The notes below the pieces were generated by a model. That model saw only the letters and a program-made list of their open reading frames with translations. It was not told where the DNA came from and ran no database searches. From the NCBI GenBank assembly GCA_900169235.1, contig FWCC01000283.1, forward strand, positions 124,001-188,000: a stretch of DNA of 64,000 nt. The letters run 5' to 3'. A program made the translations under genes and the position numbers. This document shows, one piece after another, positions 11,047-21,045 of the stretch. Source of the stretch: Zarea fungicola (lineage: Eukaryota; Ascomycota; Sordariomycetes; Hypocreales; Cordycipitaceae). Each line of letters begins with the position of its first letter. Positions within the stretch are counted from its first letter, which is position 1.

Positions 11047-12099
11047 TTATGCCTCCCAAGTCTTTGGATCGATGCCTCGCTGCACTGCAGGCCGTTTCCC
11101 AATGCGCGCAATCCATTCCAGTAGATGAGGAAATTGGTTCATGTCTTCCTGGGTGATCTGACCGCTCGCATGCCAAGCATTCAGCCACGCTTTGAGGTGT
11201 CAGCCAAAGTTAGCACAGTAGCATTGAGACGGAGGTATCTTACGCCAAGTCGAGATGTCCGCGACCGAGTATTTACCTGCCCCTACGCCGGCGAGGTATT
11301 CTTTGGCTTGGCCAGAATATTTTCCCGAGAGGTGAATCTCGAGGACTCCATAGATTCGAATGAGTTCATTTTTAAACCGATTGACGGCGACTGCGTTTAA
11401 CAATTAGTGCTTCCCCCGCACGACGGTATAAACCCGAGGTACTTACGCGCATTGTCCTTGGCGTTTCCAGAGAACCAGCCCAGCTGGCTTTGAATCGGTT
11501 GGCCCTGCTAGTCTATTAGCGCACTTAAAATGAATTGTTTAGAAGAAATCTGTACACTGCCATGCCAGAAGAAGAGCCACTGCAGGCATTCACTACGCCC
11601 TACGTCATCTGTGAAGCCGAATGCAGGTTGCTTATCGCACTCTTTGAAGAGATGAAGCAATTCGGCCGCAGTCTCCATCACCGGGAAAGGCGGGATTTTG
11701 GTGTTGTCAACGAGAACGGGGATTCGCCCTGCGGCTGCGGATAAGTAATTTGGTCATGCCGTGGAAGCTCGCGTCTTACCATTTGGATTGAGTTTCAAGA
11801 ACCAGTCCTTCTTCTGGTCACTGCTGCTGAGGTCAATTATCGTTTTGGTGTCTAATTAGTTATTATCAGCGCCGTCTGAAGTGAAACCATTGCGGAAATG
11901 TTCTCACACTCGATACCATACAACTCCTTCAATTCCTCAAGGTAAATCTGCACCTTTTGGCCATTGGGAGTCGAGGCGGTGAGCAGATGCAGTCCCTAGA
12001 TACTTGGATCAGCCCCAAGCAAGAGCTGGATGCATTTTCAATTACCTTGGCGTTCTTCACCTCCGCTGGCGTGTCGTCCAAGTAGAAGCTAGAAGTCAT
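11047..12099 (-). CDS. glutathione S-transferase, Ure2p-like
   Basis: A seven-exon gene that no single frame reveals. Exons are 12099-12046, 11995-11908, 11851-11780, 11728-11556, 11504-11447, 11390-11244 and 11189-11047. The six introns are 50-56 bp and all GT-AG, and the sum closes exactly to 244 residues. The thioredoxin-like N-domain shows ASTPNGQKVQIYLEEL, WFLKLNPNGRIPVLVD (the cis-Pro region) and MET in place of the usual E-S glutathione-binding pair. The helical C-domain has GWFSGNAKDNAL, KYSVADISTWPWL and RPAVQRG. These are signatures of fungal Ure2p-like GSTs, which conjugate glutathione to electrophiles and are recruited into several toxin and polyketide clusters. Divergent from the enoyl reductase across 454 bp. 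Confidence 0.9.
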
Positions 12100-12553
12100 G
12101 TTAAGCTGGGTCCTGTTGATTCGTTTTTCTTCCTTTGTTCTGAGCTCCTTTGTCGGGAAACTCTAGTCAAATTTTCTAGTTAGATTGATTGATGAAGAGA
12201 TGCTTGTAATTCAAACACGACAACACTCGCCCGGACTCCGTCTAGCATCGGCGATTTGTTAAGATCTTGCCTAAACCGACACCATCGCGGGCCGGTGTGG
12301 GGCCTCCCGGTCGGCGCTCCGGTCGCTAACATCCGAGAATGCGACGGCTATTGCGGTGTAACTGGATATTGCCGGCTAATACCGTAATGTGAAGATGAAA
12401 TCAAAGGGAATTCATGGAGTTTGAAACTTAAGTCCGTTAATTAGTAGCTCTGGAGAATAGGTCATATCTCCGCGGCTTTCTTGTCCTTCTACTCAAGGAG
12501 AGCGGCGCAGTTTTCACACCAAGGTACAACAAACACAGCTCCTCTTAGCGACA
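12100..12553. promoter_or_regulatory. bidirectional promoter, GST / enoyl reductase
   Basis: A 454-bp divergent promoter. CCGGACTCCGT at 12231-12241 is one step from the shared CCGACTCCGA element, and TCGG/CCGG half-sites cluster at 12245-12340. It contains no coding signal. Confidence 0.45.
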
Positions 12554-13732
12554 ATGACAGACACAGTGATGAAAGCTCTCGTTGGAGGCGACACAGGCGG
12601 CTATCGACTCGCAGAAGACATGAAAATTCCCGTTCCAGGTCCAGGAATGATGCTCTGTCGTGTGCATGCGGTCGCGTTGAGCCCATACGATGCCAAGATT
12701 GTAGACTATTCCAACACACCGGGCGCAGTGGGTGGTTGTGACTTTGCTGGTATTGTGGTTGCGGTGGGAGATGGAGTCACAAGGTTCAAGGAGGGCCACC
12801 GTGTACTTGCCGTGACCTTTGGACTCAACGCCGCAGACAAGACGGCAGGCGCCTTTGCCGAGTACGCCCTGGCGACGGGGGACTTGAGCTGTCACATTCC
12901 TGAAGGTCTGTCTTTTGAGCAGGCATGCTCAATGGGACTCGGTATTGCCACTGCCGGGCTCGCGCTCTTCCAAGCGCCTGGGCTGGACTTGGAAATGCCG
13001 CGCAAAAGGTCTGGGTACGACGATGAGAGCGTGCCTTGCTTTGTTCTCGTTTCAGGTGGCGCGACTGGTACCGGAACAATGGCAACCCAGCTGCTAAAGA
13101 TGTGAGTCTACTCTCTTTCCTGAGGAGGATTATCCACGTTATGCTACTCACTCCACTGAGAAGCTCGGGGCAACCCTGCTGACTCTGATACTCCCAGCGC
13201 CGGTTATACACCCATCGTCACCTGCTCACCCGCCAACAATGCGCTGTGTGAGGAGTACGGTGCGGCGGCTTGCTTCGACTATCGTTCGCCCACATGCGGC
13301 GCCGACATCCGCGAATACACTGCAAACAGTCTCGTGTCTGTCTTCGACTGTGTGACAGACGCGCCGACTATGCGCATGTGCTATGAAGCAATAGGCTCTT
13401 CGGGCGGCACATACATTGCCCTCGAAGCCGTTACCCAAGTCGTCAAATACACGCGACGAGACATCCGTGCTGACTGGCTGATGACGCCTACTATTACGGG
13501 AACGCCAGTGGTTATTCCGGGCACATACGGGCGGCCTAGTACACCCGCCCATAGGAAATTCGGGGCAGAGCTGTTCCTTTTGGCAGAGAAATTACTGAGG
13601 GATGGTGAAATTAAGAATCATCCTCTGGATATTAGGGAAGGCGGCCTGGCGAACATTCCTACGTATGTCAATGATTTGCGCGTTGGAAATGTGAGGGGTA
13701 AAAGAATGATTGTGCCTTTGGTTGGTGCGTAG
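12554..13732 (+). CDS. zinc-type alcohol dehydrogenase fold, LovC/ToxD-like trans-enoyl reductase
   Basis: Medium-chain dehydrogenase/reductase, 360 residues. Exons are 12554-13101 and 13198-13732, and the 96-bp intron joins LLK to IAGYTPIVTCSP. The N-domain GroES fold has GGDTGGYRL, ALSPYDAKIVD and GGCDFAGIVVAVG. The cofactor domain has VLVSGGATGTGTMATQ followed by the beta-strand at TPIVTCS. The catalytic zinc cysteine and histidine are absent, as in quinone-reductase-like and trans-enoyl reductase members. Such enzymes reduce enoyl intermediates on iterative PKS or PKS-NRPS proteins with a dead ER domain (for example LovC), so the gene hints at a reducing polyketide synthase nearby. An independent NADPH oxidoreductase remains possible. 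Confidence 0.85.
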
Positions 13733-14292
13733 GCATGGTCATAGACGGTGTTCAAAGGTTCCTGAAACAGGTACATTACTCTAAATTGTTGAACAGATCT
13801 GTTTGGAATATGTTGCTAGATTAGCGGTCTAAACCTTGAACTGGCGCTAAAGCCTGCAAAGACTTTTTCTATTAAAAGACACGAAACGCTACTTCCGTAT
13901 TCGGCAGCATGTTAAAGAACTACAAGAATTTGCTCAACTGCGCAGAGAGTTGGAACCTCTCGCTGCTCTTACCTGCACTGGCTAAAAACTTACATTCCTT
14001 CGACGACTCATAATCGCAAGTGGCTATCTCCTTGATTTTGCCCCAATATTCTTCTAATTGGAGAGCGCTGGCTCCCGGAAGATTAATACTCTCCCCGCAT
14101 TTCAAGTCGGAAATTGAGCCTCGCAGCGGGAGCCGGTCCCGACTTACAATGTCGGGAAACCGATCTTGCGGAGCCTCTTAGACCAGCCGCACACCAACCC
14201 AATCTTGGAGACCCGGCTATAAACATTGAAACAAAAAATAGAACAATCACTATATACGTTCTTCGAAGCTTACTGAATAGAGATTGTAAACA
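13733..14292. promoter_or_regulatory. intergenic, promoter of the alpha/beta hydrolase
   Basis: No gene. Upstream of the hydrolase lie AGTCGG (14105), CCCGACTT (14138) and TCGGGAAACCGA (14152-14163). The last is an inverted TCGG-N4-CCGA arrangement resembling sites bound by fungal zinc-cluster pathway regulators. Confidence 0.4.
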
Positions 14293-15288
14293 ATGTCAGA
14301 ATCTTTGCGCGAAGATATCGAATTCAAGACGCTCGGCGGCGTCACGCTGCGCGGCTGGTTGTACCCAGCAGAGAAGCGTGGGCCGGCAATCATACTTTCG
14401 GCAGGAGTACGTGGATAATGGATTCAAACATAATAATAATCTAATAATTTTCGACGCAGTTCAACATGCCCAAGGATGTGGTCGTACCAGATATTGCCGA
14501 GTGGTATCGTAAACGTGGATTCACAGCACTCATCTTTGACACATTTGGAATTGGTGCTAGCGACGGCGAACCCAGACATGATGTAAGTTGCATTATATTA
14601 TCCAGTTCTCTAGGTGGCGGCCAGCTGACTGACCTCACTACCGTGACAGAGCGATATGCAAAGGCGCATCGACGACTTCACTGACTCAGTTACCTGGCTC
14701 TCCCAGCATCCTCTAGTTGACCCAAAGAAGATTGCCGTTTGGGGTCTCTGCTTCGATGGTAACATTATGCTCGCGACCGCGGCCCATGACCGTCGCATCG
14801 CCGCTGTTGTGGCGGTTGCGCCCATGATTGATGTCACGGGCGATCCCGAACGCAGGGAAGCCATCTTCGAACTCGGGCTTGAAGACCGCGCCAGCCAGTT
14901 GGCTGGCGAGGAGCCCATGTATCTGCCCTTGGTGGATGAGGATGGCAACACGCCGCTCGGCCAGTTTCTGGGCAATTTCTTCACGACAATGGACAGCATG
15001 AAGATGCCCATTGAGAATCGTGTAACAGTCCATACCTACATGCGATGCCTCAACTGGAACATCCTGTACATGCTGCCAAATATCAGCCCAACGCCTGTGA
15101 TTATGGTGACGCCTGAGCTAGACCAGGTGTTCCCCGCGGAGAGACAGAAGGAGGCATTTGACATGTTGCGTGAACCAAAGGAACATCACCTGATTGTTGG
15201 GAAAAATCACTTTGACTGGATGTTTGGAGACATGGATGGTGTTTTTGACGTACAACTTAACTTTTTGAAGAAGCACCTGTCGCTGTGA
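14293..15288 (+). CDS. alpha/beta hydrolase, polyketide-transferase-like, Cys nucleophile
   Basis: 291 residues from exons 14293-14406, 14460-14582 and 14650-15288, with introns of 53 and 67 bp, both phase 0. The overall layout ([11 protein letters not shown]..., [24 protein letters not shown], then the elbow) fits the alpha/beta hydrolases that act as polyketide transferases or thioesterases in fungal clusters, such as the fumagillin acyltransferase type. The elbow reads WGLCFDGN, so the nucleophile is Cys113 where relatives normally have Ser. The acid is probably Asp in PELDQVFP and the base His in KNHFDW. There is no signal peptide, so it should act in the cytosol. With the trans-enoyl reductase 560 bp upstream it may release or transfer a polyketide chain, which is an inference. 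Confidence 0.85.
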
Positions 15289-15860
15289 AAGAACTGCCAA
15301 TAGTATACGAAGAAAATGCGGGAAATATTATCTTCAGTTTTAAAACTATAATTCAAAATATTTTTTTGATTATGGATTCAAGTATTTAGCAATCGGTGTT
15401 GCGGAAACAACCGCCCTCTTAAAATACATAAATCCCGAAGGATGTCACCCACCGTGCTCTCGACCGATCATACTTTGGAACAGAAGCAGTGTTCACGCCA
15501 ATACTGCAGTACCTCCCTTTCTCCGAATTTCTCTGTAACTTGATGGAAGAATAACTGGTACAATTCCAGACTTTGGACTGACTCAAATGACGGGAACTAC
15601 GAGTCTTTGCCAAGAACGGGGCTGTGAGACAAAGTGATCGGCCTGCCGTCAGCCCACCGAGCCGACCGACTCCGAGTCCTGCCGATCCTAGTAAGTGAGA
15701 AGCTTCACGGGAAAGGTCCGATCACTGCATTGAGCAGAGGCTCCAGTCACTACCAACGAGTCCGTGGCTTAAAAATTATTCAGCGAGCAATGGGCTTTCG
15801 TAAACCCATTTTACACTTCATCGCGAGCTTTCTGGCTGCAGCATACATCCCTCCGTCGTT
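15289..15860. promoter_or_regulatory. promoter of the FAD monooxygenase with CCGA cluster
   Basis: No gene. CCGA occurs at 15657, 15662, 15666, 15672 and 15682, and CCGACCGACTCCGA at 15662-15675 is identical to 9135-9148. The cluster sits about 180-200 bp before the start codon, a normal distance for an upstream activating site. Confidence 0.5.
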
Positions 15861-17144
15861 ATGAAGTCCTCATCCACGCCCAAGACGGTAACAATAATCG
15901 GCGCCAGCGTTACCGGTCTCACACTTGCTCTGGTTCTCAAGAGATATGGTATTCAATCGCGATTCTTCGAGCTGCGAGGCGAGGATCATGACTTTGACGG
16001 CGCCGTCTCGCTGACACCAAATGCCCTGCGCGTCGCAGACTCCATCGGCGCATATTCTCGCTTTCAAGCTCAAGGTTTCAATTTCGAAGCCATGACCTTC
16101 ATGACGGATCCTGAGCATGAGATTACCGGGAGGCTTTACTTTGGACAGAAAGATGTCTACGGGTATAACGGCATACGAATCACGCGAAAGGTCTTGATCA
16201 ACGAGCTCAGGGAAATGGTGAAAGAGGCCGGCATCGAGATTCATTACGGAAAGAAATTTACAAAGATTATCAGCGACGACGAGAATGGGGTCGAATTTGA
16301 ATTTTCAGATGGCTCCAGGGAGTGGGCTGAAATGCTGATTGGCGCCGACGGCATTCATTCAAAAGTGCGATCGCATCTCTTCCCAGATATTGAACCGCAT
16401 TATGGCGGCTTCCTGGGGCTGACGTACTGCTTCCCGCGCGAAAATGTGCAACTGGACGCCAATTTTCCACTCCCAGTGTCTCTTCGCGGGAAGCACGGTT
16501 CGTTCATCATAACGCCACAGGCGGAAGGTGGTAAAGAAATCTTCGTCGGGCGACAGTACAAGTATGAGCCGCAAGACCGGGCTGGGTGGGCTGCGATGCT
16601 GAGGGCTAAGCAAGCAGTGATTGATATGCTTCAGCGGGATCCGAACGCATGGACGCCACTCGTTCAGTCCGTGCAAGCGCAGGCCAGTACTCCGGATGCT
16701 CATTTCCTAAATGTCTGGCCATTTTATACCGTCCCCAAAATGGATCGCTGGCATTCTGCAACAGGGAAAGTGGTTATACTTGGAGACGCTGCCCATGCCA
16801 TACCACCGTCGGCAGGGCAGGGCGCTAATCAAGGATTTGAAGACGCTTACAGCTTCGGATTATTATTGGCAACGCTCAAGGAGAACGTCAATTGGCGGGA
16901 TGCGTTGATGGCCTGGGAGTCATATAGGATGGAGAGAATGGAGGAGGTGCTGCGATTGACCAACCGGCTCCTCACCATCAGGATGACTGAGGAAGAAAAG
17001 GCGAATGTGCCCGAGGACATGAGGTGGGAGCTGGATTGGAGTGATGCTGGCAAGTCACAGTTGGGTTGGCTGTACCTAGTAGACATTGACCACGACATCA
17101 AGACGTTGGTGAAGACCCTTGACGCCCTGGTTGGCATGAGATAG
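15861..17144 (+). CDS. FAD-dependent monooxygenase, salicylate-hydroxylase type
   Basis: Intronless, 427 residues, class A flavoprotein monooxygenase. The dinucleotide-binding start is VTIIGASVTGL (14-20), with Ser in place of the second Gly of GxGxxG and a conserved Glu at the end of beta-2 (FFELRGE). The DG motif is IGADGIHSKVR, and the GD motif is VVILGDAAHAIPPSAGQGANQGFEDA. These enzymes use NAD(P)H and O2 to hydroxylate, epoxidise or ring-modify small molecules, and are frequent tailoring enzymes in fungal clusters. The promoter carries the 14-mer shared with the hydrolase/methyltransferase intergenic region, so it is probably the last gene of this cluster. No membrane segment is evident. 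Confidence 0.92.
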   Translation: MKSSSTPKTVTIIGASVTGLTLALVLKRYGIQSRFFELRGEDHDFDGAVSLTPNALRVADSIGAYSRFQAQGFNFEAMTFMTDPEHEITGRLYFGQKDVYGYNGIRITRKVLINELREMVKEAGIEIHYGKKFTKIISDDENGVEFEFSDGSREWAEMLIGADGIHSKVRSHLFPDIEPHYGGFLGLTYCFPRENVQLDANFPLPVSLRGKHGSFIITPQAEGGKEIFVGRQYKYEPQDRAGWAAMLRAKQAVIDMLQRDPNAWTPLVQSVQAQASTPDAHFLNVWPFYTVPKMDRWHSATGKVVILGDAAHAIPPSAGQGANQGFEDAYSFGLLLATLKENVNWRDALMAWESYRMERMEEVLRLTNRLLTIRMTEEEKANVPEDMRWELDWSDAGKSQLGWLYLVDIDHDIKTLVKTLDALVGMR

Positions 17145-17796
17145 TGGTGTCGACGTGGTCCCGACATGGCTGATTACACAGGTATTTACACGAGCCATAG
17201 AATTCATACTGAGAATAGACTACTTACACAAAAAATTGTCATCGCAAAAAAAAGTGTGCCATGCTTGCAGGAATGAAAGAAAATTTCACTCTCCAAACCA
17301 TGTATGGTGGCGGCTTGGAGTCAATTTACAATGCATCACCAAGTCAAAAGGGCGTTTTTTTTTTTGTTTTTTTATTAAATTTCCATTTCCTAGCCAATCA
17401 CCCAAAAGAATCCTTTCCATGCCCAATCATGATGAGCACAGAGGCTCAGTACTACCTGCGGAAACAATCCAACCCACAATCGTTGGAAAGTGAATGTTCA
17501 TGTAATTCGCTCCTTAAAAGCCAACCAAAACGCTGTAACAAAATTCAAAAATTAACAAGTCCAAAATAGGACAAACCCTTCAAACAAGAACCTCGTTCCT
17601 CCAAAATTCCAAACCATAATAAAAATAACAAGAAGAGTAATAAAACAGGGTATCAAACAAGACAAAGGAACACAAAAACCAGTTCCATGTTGTTACAAAA
17701 GCAATTTTCATCGTACAAGAGTTTCCAATCCGCCTGTTTGTTTTGTAATGCAAAATATTTGCAATTTCCTCTGCCTGTGGGCTACCTGCTTCGAGG
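17145..17796. other. convergent intergenic region
   Basis: 3' flanks of the monooxygenase and the next minus-strand gene. AT-rich with a T-run near 17357. No coding signal. Confidence 0.5.
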
Positions 17797-19272
17797 TTAG
17801 CCACGACGTTCAGACAAGGACCTGAGCTCGTCCCACACATACTCCTGGTACTCATTATTCACCGGGAGATGGGCGTACATGGCATAGGGGCTCAAGGCTT
17901 CCTGGCTGCGGGCAGGGACATCAGGGGAGGAGTCGATTGGCCCGGCCTCTCGATTCCGTGCGGCCCCTCGTGGAAAGATTTCTGCTGCCGGCGCCAGAGC
18001 AAAAGCACCTCTGGTCGCGGGGGGGCCATTGGTAATGGGAGAAGATGGAGGGGTCAGAGGGAGCTCCATTCGACCATTGAAGTGGCTTGCTGGGGGGTAG
18101 ATGACTGACTGGGCCACCGAGGCCGAAACGTGGGGGACAGCGTTTCCTCCAGGGATGTCGGGATAGGGCTCACCGGCGTCAGGGAAGGGCGTGACTGGCG
18201 TCGTCGGCGGGACGTCGGGAGTCATGCTATTGCCGCGTCGCGAGACATTGCGGGCAGCGGCAATGTATGGGAGAAAGTTTCCTCCTGGTATGTCAGGGTA
18301 GACTACACCGGCATCAGGGACGGGGTTGACCGGTGTGGTCGGCGGGGTTTCCGGCCGTCGCAGACCTTGTACGCGTCGCACATTATTTTGTGCACGAGTG
18401 AATCTTGGAGGGAACAGAGAATATGTGATGACAGTAGAATCCGTCCTGTGCTGAGTTGGTGCCGTCATGTTGCCGCGGGCGCTGCTTCTGCGTCGCAAAC
18501 CATTGCGAGCGGCTGGAGGGCTTGGGTTTCTTCTTTGGATGTCGGGATGGGGTGCACCGGCATAAGGGAAATTAGTGACCGGACTTGTTGGCTGTATAGC
18601 ACGGTGCAAGCTCTGGCTTCGGCGCGATGCTCTGCGCGCGGCCTCAAAGTACGCTGGGTTGCGGCCACCTGGCATGTCAGGGTAAATAGGGTCACTTCGG
18701 CCAGGGCTTGGACGGGTTGGACCGCGAACAAGTCGATCAATTCTGCCATGGCGACGGAATGTGCGAGTAGGGTGGTAAGGAGTCGGCGCAGGGCTGCTGC
18801 GGCCGCGGAGTCCCCCAGCAGAGGAGGTCTGAACCGGAACCTCGTGAGTAGCAATGTGGCTGTCGAGCAAGGCTTCGACATGACGAAGACTGCGCTCAAG
18901 GGCTGCAATGCGCTCAGTATGCAGGTCTTCCATGCGCGTAATGGCTTGGTTAAGGGCGCGAACGTTCTCGGTCTGCTCCAAGAGACGCTCGTTCAGGGCT
19001 TCGGTGCGGCCGTGCTGGAACTCGCAATAGTGGGGGAACCAGTTCGTGAAGACCATGAAGCGATGCTGCACGGCCTCTTGTCGGTCCATTGATTCAACGT
19101 TAATTCTCTCGTTGCGGGCAAAGTCTTCCTGCATAGTACGGAGTTCGTCGCGGAGCTGGGTGAGACCTGAAGGTCCATGTCCACGGGTGTTTGCATAGAT
19201 GTCTTCGATATGACGAACACTTGGGCCTTCTTCAAAATCGGCAGTTGCCTCTGTACCGAAGAGGATAGACAT
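17797..19272 (-). CDS. hypothetical coiled-coil protein with proline-rich repeats
   Basis: A single 491-residue frame, GC-rich, with a plausible A-rich leader before the ATG. I do not recognise a family. Residues about 35-145 are charged and heptad-like (RDELRTMQEDFARNE, ALNERLLEQTENVRALNQ, ERIAALERSLRHVEALL) and probably form a coiled coil. From about 190 to 400 the chain is disordered and contains four degenerate repeats of roughly 40-70 residues around the core TTPVxPxPDAGxxYPDIPGGN, best preserved in the last two; the first keeps only IYPDMPGG. Arg/Ser-rich patches separate the copies (ASRRSQS, NVSRRGNS). There is no signal peptide or membrane segment. It lies between two functional gene groups and belongs obviously to neither. 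Confidence 0.65.
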   Translation of the reverse strand: MSILFGTEATADFEEGPSVRHIEDIYANTRGHGPSGLTQLRDELRTMQEDFARNERINVESMDRQEAVQHRFMVFTNWFPHYCEFQHGRTEALNERLLEQTENVRALNQAITRMEDLHTERIAALERSLRHVEALLDSHIATHEVPVQTSSAGGLRGRSSPAPTPYHPTRTFRRHGRIDRLVRGPTRPSPGRSDPIYPDMPGGRNPAYFEAARRASRRSQSLHRAIQPTSPVTNFPYAGAPHPDIQRRNPSPPAARNGLRRRSSARGNMTAPTQHRTDSTVITYSLFPPRFTRAQNNVRRVQGLRRPETPPTTPVNPVPDAGVVYPDIPGGNFLPYIAAARNVSRRGNSMTPDVPPTTPVTPFPDAGEPYPDIPGGNAVPHVSASVAQSVIYPPASHFNGRMELPLTPPSSPITNGPPATRGAFALAPAAEIFPRGAARNREAGPIDSSPDVPARSQEALSPYAMYAHLPVNNEYQEYVWDELRSLSERRG

Positions 19273-19742
19273 GCTGTCGTTTGATTCTTTGAAGATTTTT
19301 TGTGTTGGTTATGAAAGAGTATGGTGGCTCTTGTTTCGTACAGTTGTTTGTAAGAACTGGACAAGCCTGTCTGTGAAACTCAAAGTTGAGTGCGAAGTAG
19401 TTTGTTTGAGAATGAGTTGAATTTGCGTAGCGGATTGCAGTGTTGCAGTATTGCAGTGTCGTAAAAAGTGTACAAGTCAAGAGAGATAGATCTCAGGTTG
19501 GAATGTCGAGAATGTAGAAGTGTGAATTTTGACAGAACGCAGGTCTGAGTGATGGGGGACCACGTCCTTTTATGTTAAATTCTAATAAGCAGGACATCTG
19601 GTCTTCTGTGAGAGAGCATAGAGTTTGAAAAAAATCCATGGACATGAATAATCAGTTCTTTATATTCAAAACTATAACTAAGCCAGAAATCATCAGGATC
19701 ATGGAGGTGGCGCAAAAATAAAAAGTCTGTCCGGTCCTGCAC
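19273..19742. other. intergenic
   Basis: 5' leader and promoter of the coiled-coil gene, and 3' flank of the nucleotide-sugar dehydrogenase. Nothing else seen. Confidence 0.5.
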
Positions 19743-21045
19743 TCACGCAAACCACCACTCCACAGACTGTGGCGTCAACATTTGTAAAACGTTAAAATCC
19801 AATCCTGTCTGCTTCATGGCAGCCACAATGAAGTCGAAGTTTTCTTCGAGGTAGTCCTCATTCCAACAGTCATCGTCAAGACGACGAAATTTGCGGCACG
19901 GCCTCTTGCGAAACCAGAGGATCAACCCAGGTGACGTCGATGCGGCCAGATATCAAAAGGTTTTTGGCAAGCTCGAGTCCGGGAGAATTTACCAGATGCG
20001 ACTGTCCGGGTTTAAACCCTATTCCAGCAACAAGGACACGAGGTGTTTGGCCATCTCCGGCTGGGGTGTGCAGTCTGTCAATGATGCCTTGGGCAAGGAG
20101 GCTTGGTCGGGCACGCATTCTTTCCGTGGCCATTTCCAAGAGTGGAAACTTGTTGTTTGAGAAAAGGTAAAATGGATTGATCGGGATGCAATGGCCTCCA
20201 ACACCGATGCCTGGTGAGAACGGAAGATAGCCAAATGGTTTGGTAGCAGCGACCTGGCAGACCTCAAACGGGTCAATGTCGTGAGACTGGCAAGCGTCGG
20301 CCATTTCGTTGGCATAGGCAATACAAACCATGCGCTGACAATTTTCATAAAGCTTCATCATCTCAGCCACTTCTGGCTTCGACACTGGCACAACTTTGTC
20401 AAAAGCCATGGAGTAGAGTTTGGTGATTGCATCAACGGAGCCTGGGACAATGTCGTCGAGACCAGACACGATTTTGGGGATGGACCGGGCTGGCGGGAAA
20501 GTTCGTCCTGGATCGACGCGCTCAGGTGACATTCCCGCCTTGAAATTCTTTTCTTTTGCCAGCAAGCCCAATAGGTCACGCGTCATGCCCACGGCGACGG
20601 AACTCTCAATGACCACAGTCGCACCAGGGCGGGCGTATTTGGCGACGACTGCGATTGCCTGGCGGAGGTATGAGGAGTCCACATTTTGGTTAGGCAGCAG
20701 TAATGTTGGGACCGAAATAAGGAAATGTGTAGCGACAGCAATGTCACTGCTCTTGTTCGTAAAATACGCCCCTGACATATTTTCTTGTATGAGCTTGCTC
20801 ACTCGAGCCGGAGAGACGTCGTAGCCGATGACATCGCAACAGGTCGAGAATGCGTCGATGAGATGCTCACCCACATAGCCGACTCCAATAACTGCAACCG
20901 TGGTTGTATCTCCGGATTGGATATTTTTGAAAAGAATGTATCCATCGTCCTCAGACTCGACAATTTCACCAGGCGGTGTTTGGTCGTAGTAGCTGCGGCC
21001 AATTGGCGACCGCGCCGAAACTTGGGCAGCTTGAAAATTCTCCAT
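19743..21045 (-). CDS. nucleotide-sugar (UDP-HexNAc type) 6-dehydrogenase, frameshifted near 3' end
   Basis: Belongs to the UDP-glucose/GDP-mannose dehydrogenase family, closest in pattern to UDP-GlcNAc/ManNAc dehydrogenases. These oxidise C6 of a UDP-sugar to the uronic acid with 2 NAD+. Seen: NAD-binding VAVIGVGYVGEHL, GMSPERVDPGR, VAEMMKLYENCQR and the catalytic Cys in GIGVGGHCIPINPFYL. The C-terminal domain begins at RVLVAGIGFKPG. The first frame stops at 19876, but the conserved continuation RLDDDCWNEDYLEENFDF lies in the next frame (to 19743). Removing one T of the TTT at 19887-19889 restores one reading frame, which would give about 433 residues, the normal family length. It is either a real lesion or a base-call error. 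It is transcribed divergently from the deacetylase gene. Confidence 0.8.

Noticed and set aside
18130..19092. Plus-strand 320-codon frame opposite the repeat protein
   Set aside because: The minus frame is longer, has an internal repeat structure and a coiled coil; the plus frame is compositional noise.
19857..19899. 43-bp GT-AG segment as an intron to rescue the sugar dehydrogenase frame
   Set aside because: Shorter than every other intron here and it would delete the conserved RLDDD region; a frameshift explains the data better.
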